Positions 18,046 to 27,141 of a stretch of DNA of 64,000 bases are shown piece by piece (positions within the stretch are counted from its first letter, which is position 1; each line of letters starts with the position of its first letter). The translations under genes were made by a program, and so were the position numbers. The notes beneath the pieces were generated by a model. The model was not told where the DNA came from and made no database searches. It was given only the letters and a program-made list of their open reading frames with translations. Location of the stretch: positions 204,971 through 268,970 of the forward strand of contig NZ_AOLK01000023.1 in NCBI RefSeq assembly GCF_000336755.1, given 5' to 3'. The stretch is from Haloferax elongans ATCC BAA-1513 (lineage in GTDB: Archaea > Halobacteriota > Halobacteria > Halobacteriales > Haloferacaceae).

Positions 18046-19176
18046 TCAGGCGTGGATTGCGAGTTCGTCGTCGGTCGACTGCGAACTGTTCTTGAGCGCT
18101 TGGCCGGAGTCCGCATCGAACAGGTGGAGGTCATCCTCGGGGAATTGGAGCGTGACGTGTTCGCCCCGCTCGAACGCTTGCCCACCCGGGACGACGGCGG
18201 TGAACTGCTGCTCGCCGACGTTCAACGTGACGTGCGAGATGTCCCCCAGCGGCTCGACGAGGTGGACATCGGCAGCGACCGGGTTGTCCACGTCCGCCTC
18301 GTCGACGACGCGAATGTCCTCCGGTCGAATGCCCATCGTCACTCGGTCGTGGCCATCGACCACGTCGGCAGTCGTACTCGAGAGTTCGTAGTCGAAAAGC
18401 GAGTGTCTGAGCCGATTCCCTTCGACCGATGCGTCGAGGAAGTTCATCGAGGGCGCACCGATGAATCCGGCGACGAACTTGTTTGCTGGCTGGTGATAAC
18501 ACTCCAGCGGCGTGCCGACCTGCTGTAACTCGCCGTGGTTGAGGATGGCGATTCGGTCACCCATCGTCATCGCTTCCGTCTGGTCGTGGGTGACGTAGAC
18601 GGTCGTGACACCGAGGTCGTCTTGGAGCGCTTTGAGTTCGGTTCGCATCTGCGTCCGAAGTTTCGCGTCGAGGTTCGAAAGCGGCTCGTCCATCAGGAAC
18701 ACTTCGGGGTCGCGGATGATTGCCCGACCGAGCGCGACGCGCTGTTGTTGCCCGCCGGAGAGTTCCTTCGGATAGTCGTCGAGCAGTTCTTCGATACCTA
18801 GCGATTCGGCGACGTCTTCGACCTGCCGGTTCCGTTCGGCCGAGTCGAGGTCGCTCGTCATCTTCAGGCCGAACCCGATGTTCTCTCGGGTCGTCATGTG
18901 CGGATACAACGCGTAATTTTGGAACACCATGGCGATGTCGCGCTCGCGGGGTTCTAACTCCCGCACCGACTCCCCGTCGATGACGACGTCCCCCGCGGTG
19001 ACCGACTCTAACCCGGCTATCATTCGGAGGGTCGTCGACTTGCCGCACCCGGACGGACCGACAAGCACCAGAAACTCGCCATCGTCGAGTGTTAAATCGA
19101 CATCGTCTACCGCGACGATATCCTCTCCACCTCCGGTGAACTCCTTCCGGAGGTTACGCAGCTCTAACTGTGACAT
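18046..19176 (-). CDS. Sugar ABC transporter ATP-binding protein (MalK/UgpC type)
   Basis: A 376-residue ATPase of the carbohydrate importer class. The ABC domain (residues 1-~240) has GPSGCGKSTTLRMIAG, signature LSGGQQQRVALGRAI, Walker B VFLMDEPLSNLD and VTHDQTEA. The C-terminal ~130 residues form the TOBE/MalK regulatory domain (MGIRPEDI). It lacks a dedicated transporter next to it, but the binding protein and two permeases at 23595-26995 have no ATPase of their own, so it very probably energises them to import chitin oligosaccharides or GlcNAc. Confidence 0.92.
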   Translation of the reverse strand: MSQLELRNLRKEFTGGGEDIVAVDDVDLTLDDGEFLVLVGPSGCGKSTTLRMIAGLESVTAGDVVIDGESVRELEPRERDIAMVFQNYALYPHMTTRENIGFGLKMTSDLDSAERNRQVEDVAESLGIEELLDDYPKELSGGQQQRVALGRAIIRDPEVFLMDEPLSNLDAKLRTQMRTELKALQDDLGVTTVYVTHDQTEAMTMGDRIAILNHGELQQVGTPLECYHQPANKFVAGFIGAPSMNFLDASVEGNRLRHSLFDYELSSTTADVVDGHDRVTMGIRPEDIRVVDEADVDNPVAADVHLVEPLGDISHVTLNVGEQQFTAVVPGGQAFERGEHVTLQFPEDDLHLFDADSGQALKNSSQSTDDELAIHA

Positions 19177-19202
19177 GCTTTCTCCCCAACCTTTAGATTC
19201 AA

Positions 19203-19213
19203 ACTATATAATG
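19203..19213 (-). promoter_or_regulatory. TATA-like promoter of the sugar ABC ATPase
   Basis: The minus-strand sequence cattatatagt is centred about 32 bp upstream of the ATG at 19176, the distance expected for a leaderless or short-leader archaeal transcript. Confidence 0.5.
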
Positions 19214-19344
19214 CTTTGTCATCACTACCCACAGTCGTCGAAATGTCGCCGTCGTTGAGGCGAAGCGAATGTTTATGTGCCGAGAAAATGACACAGCAGA
19301 GTATCTGGAGTCACTAACGACTCGTTCGTTTCCAGTGAGCCACA

Positions 19345-20571
19345 ATGACAGAGCAACGTTACCGGAGTCACACCGACTCCATCTACGGAGAGTTGGACGT
19401 CCCGACAGTGGTCAACGCAGCCGGGACGAAGACACGAATCGGCGGGAGCCTCATCAGAGACGAAGCCCTCGAAGCCATGCACAGTGCAGCATCGGCCTTC
19501 GTCGAGTTAGGAGACTTGCAGGCTGCGGCGTCGGACCGAATCTCGGAGGTGACTGGTGCGGAAGCCGGGTACGTCACCAGCGGGGCTGCGGCCGGGCTGT
19601 GTCTCTGCGCCGCTGCGGCCATCGCCGGGCACGACGTCGCGGCGATGGACCAACTCCCCGACACCGAGGGACTTCCGGGCGAGATTCTCATGCCCCGAAC
19701 GCACAGAACCGGCTACGACCACGCGCTTCGGACCGCAGGTGCGACCATCGTCGACGTAGGGACCAACGACCTGCATCTCGGAACCGGGTCGACGAGCGTC
19801 GAACCGTGGGAACTCGAATCGAACATCACCGACGAGACGGCGGCTATCGCCTACATCGAGAAATCGTACACTGAGCCACCACTCGACGTCGTCGCCGACA
19901 TCGCCCACGACCACGACATCCCGGTCATCGTCGATGCCGCGGCCGAACTTCCGCCGCGGTCGAACTTCTCTCGCTTCATCGACCAGGGTGCCGACATGGT
20001 CGTCTTCAGCGGTGGGAAGGGAATCCGCGGCCCGCAGACGACGGGAATCGTCGCCGGCAAACAGGAGTACATCGAGTCGATTGCCATGCAGCATCTCGAC
20101 ATGCACGTCGCCGAAGCGGCGTGGTCGCCGCCGAAGCGACTCGTCGACCTCGACAACTTCGCTGGTGTCCCCCGGCAGGGAATCGGCCGCCCGATGAAGG
20201 TCGGAAAGGAGGAACTTGCTGGCCTCATATCCGCACTCGACGCCTTCTTGGCCGAGGAACAATCCGAAACACAGCGCGAGTGGCAGCGTCGCGCCGACGA
20301 CATCGCACACGGTCTCGAAGACGCTGGCTTTGAGACACACGTCACGGGCGGCAGCGACGTCAGCGTCGCCCCCGAAGTCGTCGTCGACGTCGACAGCTCT
20401 TCGGAGACGACCGCACTCGAACTCGTTCGACGCCTTCGTGCAGAGAACCCCCGCGTCTACCTCGGTGGTGACAAACTCGACGAAGGCATCGTCGTCGCGA
20501 ACCCCATGTGTCTGACCGACGAAGAGGCCGACTACGTCGTCGACAGAATCGTCGCCAACGTCGAGAACTGA
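19345..20571 (+). CDS. SelA/DgaE-like PLP enzyme, candidate D-glucosaminate ammonia-lyase
   Basis: A 408-residue fold-type I PLP enzyme of the SelA-like family. The PLP lysine is probably in VVFSGGKGIRGPQ (near residue 222), preceded by the PLP Asp in PVIVDAAAELP. The N-terminal PTVVNAAGTKTRIGGSL is typical of the branch that includes DgaE, the D-glucosaminate-6-phosphate ammonia-lyase of Salmonella. True selenocysteine synthase is unlikely in this context. Beside a deacetylase, a RidA protein and chitin genes, it probably removes ammonia from glucosaminate to give 2-keto-3-deoxygluconate. Confidence 0.75.
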   Translation: MTEQRYRSHTDSIYGELDVPTVVNAAGTKTRIGGSLIRDEALEAMHSAASAFVELGDLQAAASDRISEVTGAEAGYVTSGAAAGLCLCAAAAIAGHDVAAMDQLPDTEGLPGEILMPRTHRTGYDHALRTAGATIVDVGTNDLHLGTGSTSVEPWELESNITDETAAIAYIEKSYTEPPLDVVADIAHDHDIPVIVDAAAELPPRSNFSRFIDQGADMVVFSGGKGIRGPQTTGIVAGKQEYIESIAMQHLDMHVAEAAWSPPKRLVDLDNFAGVPRQGIGRPMKVGKEELAGLISALDAFLAEEQSETQREWQRRADDIAHGLEDAGFETHVTGGSDVSVAPEVVVDVDSSSETTALELVRRLRAENPRVYLGGDKLDEGIVVANPMCLTDEEADYVVDRIVANVEN

Positions 20572-20584
20572 CGGCGGAGAGTAA

Positions 20585-20593
20585 CTTATTTTA
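20585..20593 (+). promoter_or_regulatory. TATA-like promoter of the deacetylase gene
   Basis: cttatttta about 30 bp before the ATG at 20620 fits an archaeal TATA box. The 49-bp gap to the preceding PLP-enzyme gene allows both read-through and independent starts. Confidence 0.4.
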
Positions 20594-20619
20594 GTCAGTT
20601 CGACGCACTGACAATCGCG

Positions 20620-21324
20620 ATGAACGTGTTAGCAATAGTCGCACATCCAGACGACGCTGCAATTTTCTGTGGCGGAACGCTCGCAAAGCACGCCGACCGC
20701 GGCGACCACGTCGCGGTCGCCCACATGACCCGTGGCGAGTACGGCGGGCTCGGAAGCGACACCGAAGAAGACGTTGCGGCGGTCAGAACCGAGGAGTCGC
20801 GTGCTGCCGGTGAGGTTCTCGGCGTCGACGAAGTCGAGTTCCTCGGGTTCAAAGACGGTCGTATCGAGTACTCGCTCGAAGACCGCTTCGTCCTCGTCGA
20901 CGCGCTCCGGAAGCACGACCCCGATATCGTCCTCACGCACTTCCAAGACGACTTTCATCCGGACCATCAGGCGACTGCCCGCCTCGTGACCGACGCGTAC
21001 TACATGGCGTCGCTCCCGCTCGCCGAGACCGACTACGAGCCGTGTGACCCCGACAACATCTACTACTTCGGAAAGCCGACCTCGTCGTTTGAGCCCGAGA
21101 CGTTCGTCGACATCTCCGGGTATCTCGATACGAAAATCGAGGCGCTCGAACAACACGAGTCACAGGTCGACTTCCTCGTCGAACACGGCGGTATCGACGC
21201 CGAATTCGACAACCTCGTCGATAGCCTCCGCGCCGAAGGAATGACGCTCGGCAAGCGAGTCGGCTGCAAGGCGGCCGAAGGATTTGCCCCGCTTCACGAA
21301 CAGGCGCAGGGCTACCTGCACTGA
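20620..21324 (+). CDS. PIG-L/LmbE-family deacetylase (CE14-like)
   Basis: A 234-residue zinc deacetylase. The metal motif AHPDDAAIFCGG is at residues 8-19, with a third ligand in DDFHPDHQATARLV near residue 110. The family removes N-acetyl from GlcNAc-containing substrates; the archaeal diacetylchitobiose deacetylase Dac of Thermococcales belongs to it. There is no signal peptide, so it should act in the cytoplasm on imported chitobiose or GlcNAc, producing glucosamine units. It lies in line with the SelA-like gene and the ridA gene. Confidence 0.88.
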   Translation: MNVLAIVAHPDDAAIFCGGTLAKHADRGDHVAVAHMTRGEYGGLGSDTEEDVAAVRTEESRAAGEVLGVDEVEFLGFKDGRIEYSLEDRFVLVDALRKHDPDIVLTHFQDDFHPDHQATARLVTDAYYMASLPLAETDYEPCDPDNIYYFGKPTSSFEPETFVDISGYLDTKIEALEQHESQVDFLVEHGGIDAEFDNLVDSLRAEGMTLGKRVGCKAAEGFAPLHEQAQGYLH

Positions 21325-21334
21325 GTTTTGAGTA

Positions 21335-21442
21335 CCCACTCACCTCTCACCACGCAGCACACACGACACAAGCCACACGACCCACAGACGACCCATACCG
21401 CACACCTCAACCCCAACACCACCTCAACACCTCACATCACCA
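21335..21442 (+). promoter_or_regulatory. A/C-rich leader before ridA
   Basis: About 108 bp made almost entirely of A and C on the plus strand, with repeated cacac and acccac units. The resulting RNA would be essentially unstructured. It may be a translation-favouring leader or simple-sequence drift; no classical promoter stands out in it. Confidence 0.4.
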
Positions 21443-21817
21443 ATGCGCGAACTCACCACTGACGACGCCCCCGCAAGTATCGGCCCGTTCTCCCAAGGCA
21501 TCGAAACTGACGGCACCATCCACGTCTCCGGGCAGGGACCGATTGACCCCGAAACAGGCGACGTAGTCAGCCAAGACGTCCGTGAACAGACGAGACAGAC
21601 ACTCGAAAACGTCGAAGCCGTCCTCCGTGCGGGCGGTGCGACCCTCGACGACGTGGTGAAAGCAACTGTCTTCGTCAACGACATGCGCTACTACGACCGC
21701 GTCAACGAAGTCTACGGCGAACTGCTCTCGTCTCCGTACCCTGCCCGCAGCGCGGTCGAAGTCGTGAAACTCCCCGTCGACATCAAAGTCGAAATCGAAG
21801 TCGTCGCCGAAGCGTAG
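21443..21817 (+). CDS. ridA: RidA-family enamine/imine deaminase
   Basis: A 124-residue RidA/YjgF protein with the usual start (PASIGPFSQGIETDG), the conserved ligand Arg in YPARSAVEV near residue 106, and GQGPIDPETG. RidA hydrolyses reactive enamine/imine intermediates released by PLP dehydratases. Next to a SelA-like PLP ammonia-lyase it probably finishes that enzyme's reaction, giving a 2-keto acid and ammonia. Confidence 0.93.
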   Translation: MRELTTDDAPASIGPFSQGIETDGTIHVSGQGPIDPETGDVVSQDVREQTRQTLENVEAVLRAGGATLDDVVKATVFVNDMRYYDRVNEVYGELLSSPYPARSAVEVVKLPVDIKVEIEVVAEA

Positions 21818-21844
21818 CAGACTCGCGTTCGTCCGTCCGGCTTC

Positions 21845-21912
21845 TCGTTTGTCTTCTCGCCTATTTTCTCATCCGCTTTCTCGCTTATTTTCCCGTCCGT
21901 GTTCTCGCCCGA
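21845..21912. terminator. T-rich terminator region
   Basis: Three imperfect ~20-bp pyrimidine-rich units, each containing a T run (tattttctc, gctttctcg, ttattttccc), follow the ridA stop. Archaeal RNA polymerase stops at such oligo-T tracts. The gene from the other strand also ends here (21932). Confidence 0.45.
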
Positions 21913-21931
21913 CTCGTCGCCTACGTTTCGC

Positions 21932-23524
21932 TCATTCGACGCCGGGAATCGTCACGGGTAACGTCCCGCTACCCTCTGTTCTCCCGAGGAGCACGTCCGC
22001 AAGAGCATCCAGCATCGCGGGCGAGTACCCGTAGCTCGTGAGATACGTCGAAACGTCGGGGAATGCGGCGAGGTCGTACGGGTCACGAACTGAGACGACA
22101 GCCAGCTCGGTTCCTGCGTCGGCTATCTCGCTGACGACTCGCTCCTGTTCGGGATTCGACCGCGCGTGATACGTCGCGACGGCGACTTGCTCGCCACCGT
22201 CGAACGGGTGGTCGTACCCCGCAGGGTCCACAATCTGATGGAAATGGACTTCCACGTCGTGCTGCGCGAGTGACGCGAGGAGGTCGGCTGGGTCGTATCG
22301 GTCATCTTCGGCGTCAGACTGGGCGGACCCCGCGAAGCCGACGAAGTGAATCGGCTCGGACGTGTCGAATGGGACCGTCTCGGTACGGTCGCGGACGACG
22401 GTCACGGACTCTCGTGCGAGTTCTCGCGCGACTGTTCGGGACTGCTCGACCGCTGCTTGCCAGTCACCCGAACCTGTGCGCCCATCCCCGAACTGCTGGC
22501 GCTTGTATCGCTGTACTCGCTCGAACGCGCTGTCGATTCGGGACTCGGGTATCTCACCGGACTCGACAGCCGCGACGACGCGCTCGATGGCGTCGCGTTG
22601 ACGCTCCGGTGAGTGCGACACGAGCACGATGTCGCATCCCGCGTTAAGTGCCTGTACCGCGCCCTCGGCCGTGCCGACCGTCTCAGAGATGGCGTTCATC
22701 TCCAGACAGTCGGAGACGAGCAGGCCGTCGAATCCAAACTCCTCGCGGAGGATACCCGTGAGAACGTCTTCTGAGAGCGTCGCCGGAAGCGTCTCGTCGC
22801 CCGTAATCGCCGGGAACGCGATATGCGTCGTCATGAGCGCGTCGATGCCGGCGTCGATAGCGCGGCGGAACGGGACGAACTCGACGGCTTCCAAGCGGTC
22901 TCTGTCGTGTGGGACGACCGGAAGCGACCGATGTGAATCGGTTTCGGTGTCTCCGTGGCCGGGGAAGTGCTTTCCGCAGGCGGCGACGCCAGCAGACTGG
23001 AAGCCCGACGCGAGCGCCGCGCCCAGTTCGCCGACGAGGTCGGGGTCGTCACCGAACGACCGGACGCCGATGACTGGGTTTTCGGGGTTGTTGTTCACGT
23101 CGAGAACCGGCGCGAAGTTCATCGAAATGCCGAGAGACGCGAGTTCTTCGCCGACCGTCTCGCCCGCCGTGCGAAGCGTGTCCGGGTCTCGTGTCGCACC
23201 GAGTGCCATCTGGCTGGGTAACTGCGCTCCCCAGTCGAATCGAGAGACGACGCCTCCTTCCTGGTCGGTCGCAATGAGGAGTGGTGGCTGACCGGCATCG
23301 TGTGCGATGGTCTGGAGGTGGTCCGAGAGCGACGCGACCTGTCCGGGTGAGTCGATGTTCCGGCTGAAGTAGATGACGCCACCGAGATGGTGTGACGAGA
23401 CGAGCTGTTCGATGTCGTCGGTCGGCTCGGTGCCGTCGAATCCGGCGACGAACAACTGGCCGACCTTCTCTTCGAGCGGCACCGCCTGCACGCGGCGCTC
23501 TGTTATCGAGGCGTTGTCTGTCAT
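21932..23524 (-). CDS. nagZ: GH3 beta-N-acetylhexosaminidase (NagZ type)
   Basis: A 530-residue glycoside hydrolase family 3 enzyme. The NagZ-type motif KHFPGHGDTETDSH (near residue 185) supplies the catalytic His/Asp dyad, and the nucleophile Asp is in GLLVSDCLEM. A second GH3 C-terminal domain (residues ~370-530) is present, as in the two-domain members. No signal peptide, so it splits imported GlcNAc oligomers inside the cell. It is just upstream (on the minus strand, downstream) of the sugar ABC permeases. Confidence 0.9.
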   Translation of the reverse strand: MTDNASITERRVQAVPLEEKVGQLFVAGFDGTEPTDDIEQLVSSHHLGGVIYFSRNIDSPGQVASLSDHLQTIAHDAGQPPLLIATDQEGGVVSRFDWGAQLPSQMALGATRDPDTLRTAGETVGEELASLGISMNFAPVLDVNNNPENPVIGVRSFGDDPDLVGELGAALASGFQSAGVAACGKHFPGHGDTETDSHRSLPVVPHDRDRLEAVEFVPFRRAIDAGIDALMTTHIAFPAITGDETLPATLSEDVLTGILREEFGFDGLLVSDCLEMNAISETVGTAEGAVQALNAGCDIVLVSHSPERQRDAIERVVAAVESGEIPESRIDSAFERVQRYKRQQFGDGRTGSGDWQAAVEQSRTVARELARESVTVVRDRTETVPFDTSEPIHFVGFAGSAQSDAEDDRYDPADLLASLAQHDVEVHFHQIVDPAGYDHPFDGGEQVAVATYHARSNPEQERVVSEIADAGTELAVVSVRDPYDLAAFPDVSTYLTSYGYSPAMLDALADVLLGRTEGSGTLPVTIPGVE

Positions 23525-23594
23525 TCGGCCGGACAGTCGCAGGGGATGGTCTTAGTGCTACTGTCTCACGCAGTCGAAAAAGTCGGAGGGAGAG

Positions 23595-24518
23595 TCAGTG
23601 CTTCACGCTGCCGGAGGTCAGTCCAGAGACGATGGGCTTCTGGAACAGGACGAACAGGAACAACAGCGGAATCGTCGCCACCGTCGAGGCCGCCATCATC
23701 TGCCCCCAGTAGGTCTGGGTCTGCGTCTGGAACTCCTGAATACCGATTGCGAACGGCGTGACAGTGTCAGAGCCGAGGACGGACGCGAACAACACCTCGT
23801 TGAACGCGAGGAGGAACACGAACATCGAGGTGGCGGCGATACCGGGGGCAGCCAAGGGCATCACGACGCGGAAGAGCGCGCCGAGTCGGGTACAGCCGTC
23901 GATTCGGGCCGCTTCACCCAGCGCCTTCGGGATGGTGTCGAAGTAGCCGCGAAGCATCCAGATTGCGAACGGGATGGTGAACGTCGAGTAGAGGAAGATG
24001 AGCCCGTGATACGTGTCTTTCATCGGGATGCCGATCTGCATCTGGATGTTGATGAAAAGCAGGTACATCGGCAGGAGGATGAGCACGCCGGGAATCATCT
24101 GCGTCCCCAGAATCGACAGTTCGAGCTTTCCCTTCCCCGGGAAGTCGTACCGCGAGAACGCGTAGGCGGCGAGACTGGCGATGAGGATGGTGACGACCGT
24201 CGTCACGCTGGCGATGATGAGACTGTTCAGGAAGTAATCGAGCAGCGGGAAGCGCTGCCACATCTCGAAGTAGTTCGAGACGTGGAACTCAGTGGGAATC
24301 AGCGTCGGATTCTCGGTCATCACCTGACTTCGGGATTTGAAGCTGTTCATCACCATCATCCAGATGGGGAACAGCGCGAACAGGAGCACCAATCCCAGGG
24401 CGAACCGGGCGAAGGCGTCGAAGAGGAGTTCGCGGCCGTCGGTCGACAACCGCCACGTCTCCGGGATGCGACCGCCTTCGTCTTCGCGTCGAAGTGCGCT
24501 CAACATCTCAGATTGCAC
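23595..24518 (-). CDS. Sugar ABC transporter permease (MalG type)
   Basis: A 307-residue permease with six predicted helices. The N-terminal ~35 residues are cytosolic, and the EAA loop is at ALGEAARIDGCTRLGALFRVVMPLA, split around its Gly. It overlaps the partner permease by 11 bp. With that partner and the binding protein it forms the importer probably powered by the ATPase at 18046-19176. Confidence 0.9.
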   Translation of the reverse strand: MQSEMLSALRREDEGGRIPETWRLSTDGRELLFDAFARFALGLVLLFALFPIWMMVMNSFKSRSQVMTENPTLIPTEFHVSNYFEMWQRFPLLDYFLNSLIIASVTTVVTILIASLAAYAFSRYDFPGKGKLELSILGTQMIPGVLILLPMYLLFINIQMQIGIPMKDTYHGLIFLYSTFTIPFAIWMLRGYFDTIPKALGEAARIDGCTRLGALFRVVMPLAAPGIAATSMFVFLLAFNEVLFASVLGSDTVTPFAIGIQEFQTQTQTYWGQMMAASTVATIPLLFLFVLFQKPIVSGLTSGSVKH

Positions 24519-25485
24519 CTCCCTCGAACTCGCCGCCGATGACGCGGGTGTAGTAGATGTACGCGAGAATCATGGCGACGATGAAGAGGACCGTACTCAT
24601 CGCCGCGCCGAGACCGAACGACCAGTTGGAGAAGGCGTAGTTGTAGATGAACAACATCAGCACCTTCCCGGAGTCGCTCGGACTCGCGCCGAGAAGCACG
24701 TACGGGACGGTGAAGTTGATGAGCGTCCAGACGACCATCAACAGGACGATGACGACCGAGACGGGCTTGAGTTGCGGCATCGTGATGTACCGGAACTTAC
24801 CCCACCGACCCGCACCGTCGGTTTCGGCGGCCTCATAGAGGTGCTCTGGAATCGACTGAAGGCCCGCATAGAGCATAATCGCCGCCCACGGGAAGTTCTG
24901 CCACGTCCATACGGCGGTGATGGCGAATATCGACCGCGGGCCGATGAGCCAGAAGAACGACCCGTCGATGAGGCCGACCGACCGCAGGATGTGGTTTATC
25001 ATCCCGGTGTCGGTGCGGAACATCATCTGCCAGGTCAGGACGGTCACGACGGCGGGCGCAATCCACGGAACCAACACGAGCGTCCGCGCAGCGAGTTTCC
25101 CGCGAAAGTCCCGATTCAAAAGCAGTGCCGTCCCCAACCCGAGCGTGTAGATGCCGATGACAGACCCTACGGTGAAGATGAGTGTCTGGCGGAGCGAGGT
25201 CCAGAACTCGGCACCGACGATGGTGTTCGGGTTGAATATCTTGGCGTAGTTTTCGAACCCGACTATCGGCGCGTTCCACCAGTTCGACACGTACGACGCG
25301 TCGAGTTGGACGAAGCTGATGTAGAATCCCCAGATGATGGGGAGGAAGTGGATAATCCCCATCATCAGGAACGCCGGCAGCAGGAGTTTGTAGGCGAATC
25401 GCGTGTCGTCGCCGAGTCTGGGTATCCGTACCTGTACCCAGTTCGGGATGGCTCTCGTGAAACCGCTTTTCGCACGTTCTAACAT
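24508..25485 (-). CDS. Sugar ABC transporter permease (MalF/UgpA type)
   Basis: A 325-residue permease with about six helices and the EAA-type loop LYEAAETDGAGRWGKFRYI, followed by MPQLKP. It is the first gene of the two-permease unit and has its own promoter-like sequence at 25508-25518. The binding protein gene lies 194 bp upstream on the same strand. Confidence 0.9.
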   Translation of the reverse strand: MLERAKSGFTRAIPNWVQVRIPRLGDDTRFAYKLLLPAFLMMGIIHFLPIIWGFYISFVQLDASYVSNWWNAPIVGFENYAKIFNPNTIVGAEFWTSLRQTLIFTVGSVIGIYTLGLGTALLLNRDFRGKLAARTLVLVPWIAPAVVTVLTWQMMFRTDTGMINHILRSVGLIDGSFFWLIGPRSIFAITAVWTWQNFPWAAIMLYAGLQSIPEHLYEAAETDGAGRWGKFRYITMPQLKPVSVVIVLLMVVWTLINFTVPYVLLGASPSDSGKVLMLFIYNYAFSNWSFGLGAAMSTVLFIVAMILAYIYYTRVIGGEFEGGAI

Positions 25486-25507
25486 GTGTTATCACTTCTC
25501 AATTGGT

Positions 25508-25518
25508 TCATATATATG
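25508..25518 (-). promoter_or_regulatory. TATA-like promoter of the sugar permease genes
   Basis: The self-complementary catatatatg block lies about 28 bp upstream of the ATG at 25485 on the minus strand, as expected for an archaeal TATA box with a very short leader. Confidence 0.45.
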
Positions 25519-25678
25519 TTCTCAAATTTAGGAGGGTTCATGGTGGCTGATACTGGCTGTGGGGGACCAACGCGTTGGAGTGTGGTGTGATATCGGCTTG
25601 GTTCTGTGTGTCGTGTGGCGGTTCGCTATGGTGTTGGCACGTCAGTGCGTGGTTCGTGGTGTCCTCGCTGTGTCGTGG

Positions 25679-26995
25679 TCAGTTTTCGCTCAGGACGTTG
25701 TTCGCCTGCTGGACCGCTTTGTCGAGGGCGGCTTGCGTGTCGCCTTCGCTCCAGTCGCCACTGACGCCCTTCGTGAGCACGTCGGTGACGGCGTTCTTGA
25801 TGGTGCCTTCGACTTCGCCCCAGCCGATGACCTGTGGGAAGGTCTTCGCGCCCGGCAGGACCTCGTCGGCGAACGTCTGGTACAGCGGTCCAGAGAACTG
25901 CTCTTGGTCGAAGCCGCTTTTTATCGTCGGCAGGAAGCCGGTCATCGAGGCGATGTCGGCGTTGACGGACGGCTTCATCAGGTATTTCAGCCACTTTGCG
26001 GCCTCGTCCGGGTAGTCGGTCCACGGGTGGATACCGACGAGGTTGACCCCGTAGAACGTCGCAGACTGGCCGTTCGGGCCTGCCGGAGGTTTGTACACTG
26101 CCATGGAGTCGCGGGTCGCGTCGCCCTCGGAGACGACCTTATCGACCGTGTTGAGCGAACTCCATGTCCCCGCGATACGCTTGTTGATGAAGGCGCTGTC
26201 GCGAGCGGGGCCGTCCCACTCGGCGGATGCCTTCGGCGCGACCTTGTGCTTCGTCGCGAGGTCCTTGTAGAAGTTGAGCGCCTCGACCGCCTCGTCGCTG
26301 TTGAACACCGCCTCCGACTTATCGCCGGAGAGTAGCTTGCCACCCGCCTGCCAGACGAACATGGCGTAATACTGGGTCACCGCCCAGTTGTTCGCGCCGG
26401 GGAGTCCGAACAGGTGTTTGTCGGGGAACGACTCTTTGAACTGCTTGCTCTGCTCGACGAGTTGGTCCCACGAGGACGGCTGTTCACTGATTCCGGCCTC
26501 GTCGAGCAGTCCTTGATGGACGAGGTGGCCGCGCGGCCCCCAGAACCACGGGAAACCGGCGGTGATTCCGTCGTGTTGGGCGACGTTCGTCGGTTGGTCG
26601 TAGACGCCGTCGAGACTGGCACCGAGTTCGTTGAGGTCCATCCACGCGTCGGATTGGACCTGCTGAGGCATCCACGTCGAAGCGATTTCCTCGACGTCGG
26701 GGCCGTCGCGACTGGTGATGCTGTTGAGCTGTTTTTGCTTCGCGTTGCCCCAGCCCATCGTCTCGATTTCGACGGAGATGCCCGTCTCTTCTTCGAACTT
26801 TGCGGCGTGTTTCTCGTAGAATTTCTCGACGCCGCTGGTCGCAAAGTGGCGAGCCTTGAGCGTGACATCTCCGCTGGTCTGGCTGGTCGTGCCGGTGAAC
26901 TGCCCGAGACAGCCCGTCAGGCCCGTCGCCGTCGCGGCGCCGGCACCTGCGAGGAGTTGCCTCCGAGACAGGATACGCTTGCTAGTGTCTTCCAT
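25679..26995 (-). CDS. Sugar ABC transporter substrate-binding lipoprotein
   Basis: A 438-residue extracellular solute-binding protein of family 1. Tat motif SRRQLLAGAG and lipobox LTGC are within the first 30 residues. The mature part has the usual two-lobe pattern, with GFPWFWGPRGHLVH in the hinge region. It probably captures chito-oligosaccharides released by the chitinases and delivers them to the permeases encoded downstream. Confidence 0.9.
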   Translation of the reverse strand: MEDTSKRILSRRQLLAGAGAATATGLTGCLGQFTGTTSQTSGDVTLKARHFATSGVEKFYEKHAAKFEEETGISVEIETMGWGNAKQKQLNSITSRDGPDVEEIASTWMPQQVQSDAWMDLNELGASLDGVYDQPTNVAQHDGITAGFPWFWGPRGHLVHQGLLDEAGISEQPSSWDQLVEQSKQFKESFPDKHLFGLPGANNWAVTQYYAMFVWQAGGKLLSGDKSEAVFNSDEAVEALNFYKDLATKHKVAPKASAEWDGPARDSAFINKRIAGTWSSLNTVDKVVSEGDATRDSMAVYKPPAGPNGQSATFYGVNLVGIHPWTDYPDEAAKWLKYLMKPSVNADIASMTGFLPTIKSGFDQEQFSGPLYQTFADEVLPGAKTFPQVIGWGEVEGTIKNAVTDVLTKGVSGDWSEGDTQAALDKAVQQANNVLSEN

Positions 26996-27023
26996 GAGAC
27001 AGTACCACTATAGAAATCACACT

Positions 27024-27033
27024 ATTTATAATT
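27024..27033 (-). promoter_or_regulatory. TATA-like promoter of the binding-protein gene
   Basis: The plus-strand text atttataatt (minus: aattataaat) lies about 33 bp upstream of the ATG at 26995. This intergenic region separates the binding protein gene from the divergent dehydratase gene at 27142 and is a natural place for operators. Confidence 0.5.
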
Positions 27034-27141
27034 CATTGTTATGTTTGTCGCGTTTGACGAAGAATTGATACACCCGACGACGTTGGGCGTTCCGAGGCGG
27101 TACCACGAGGAGTTATTACACCATGGTCGCAATACCGGGGC

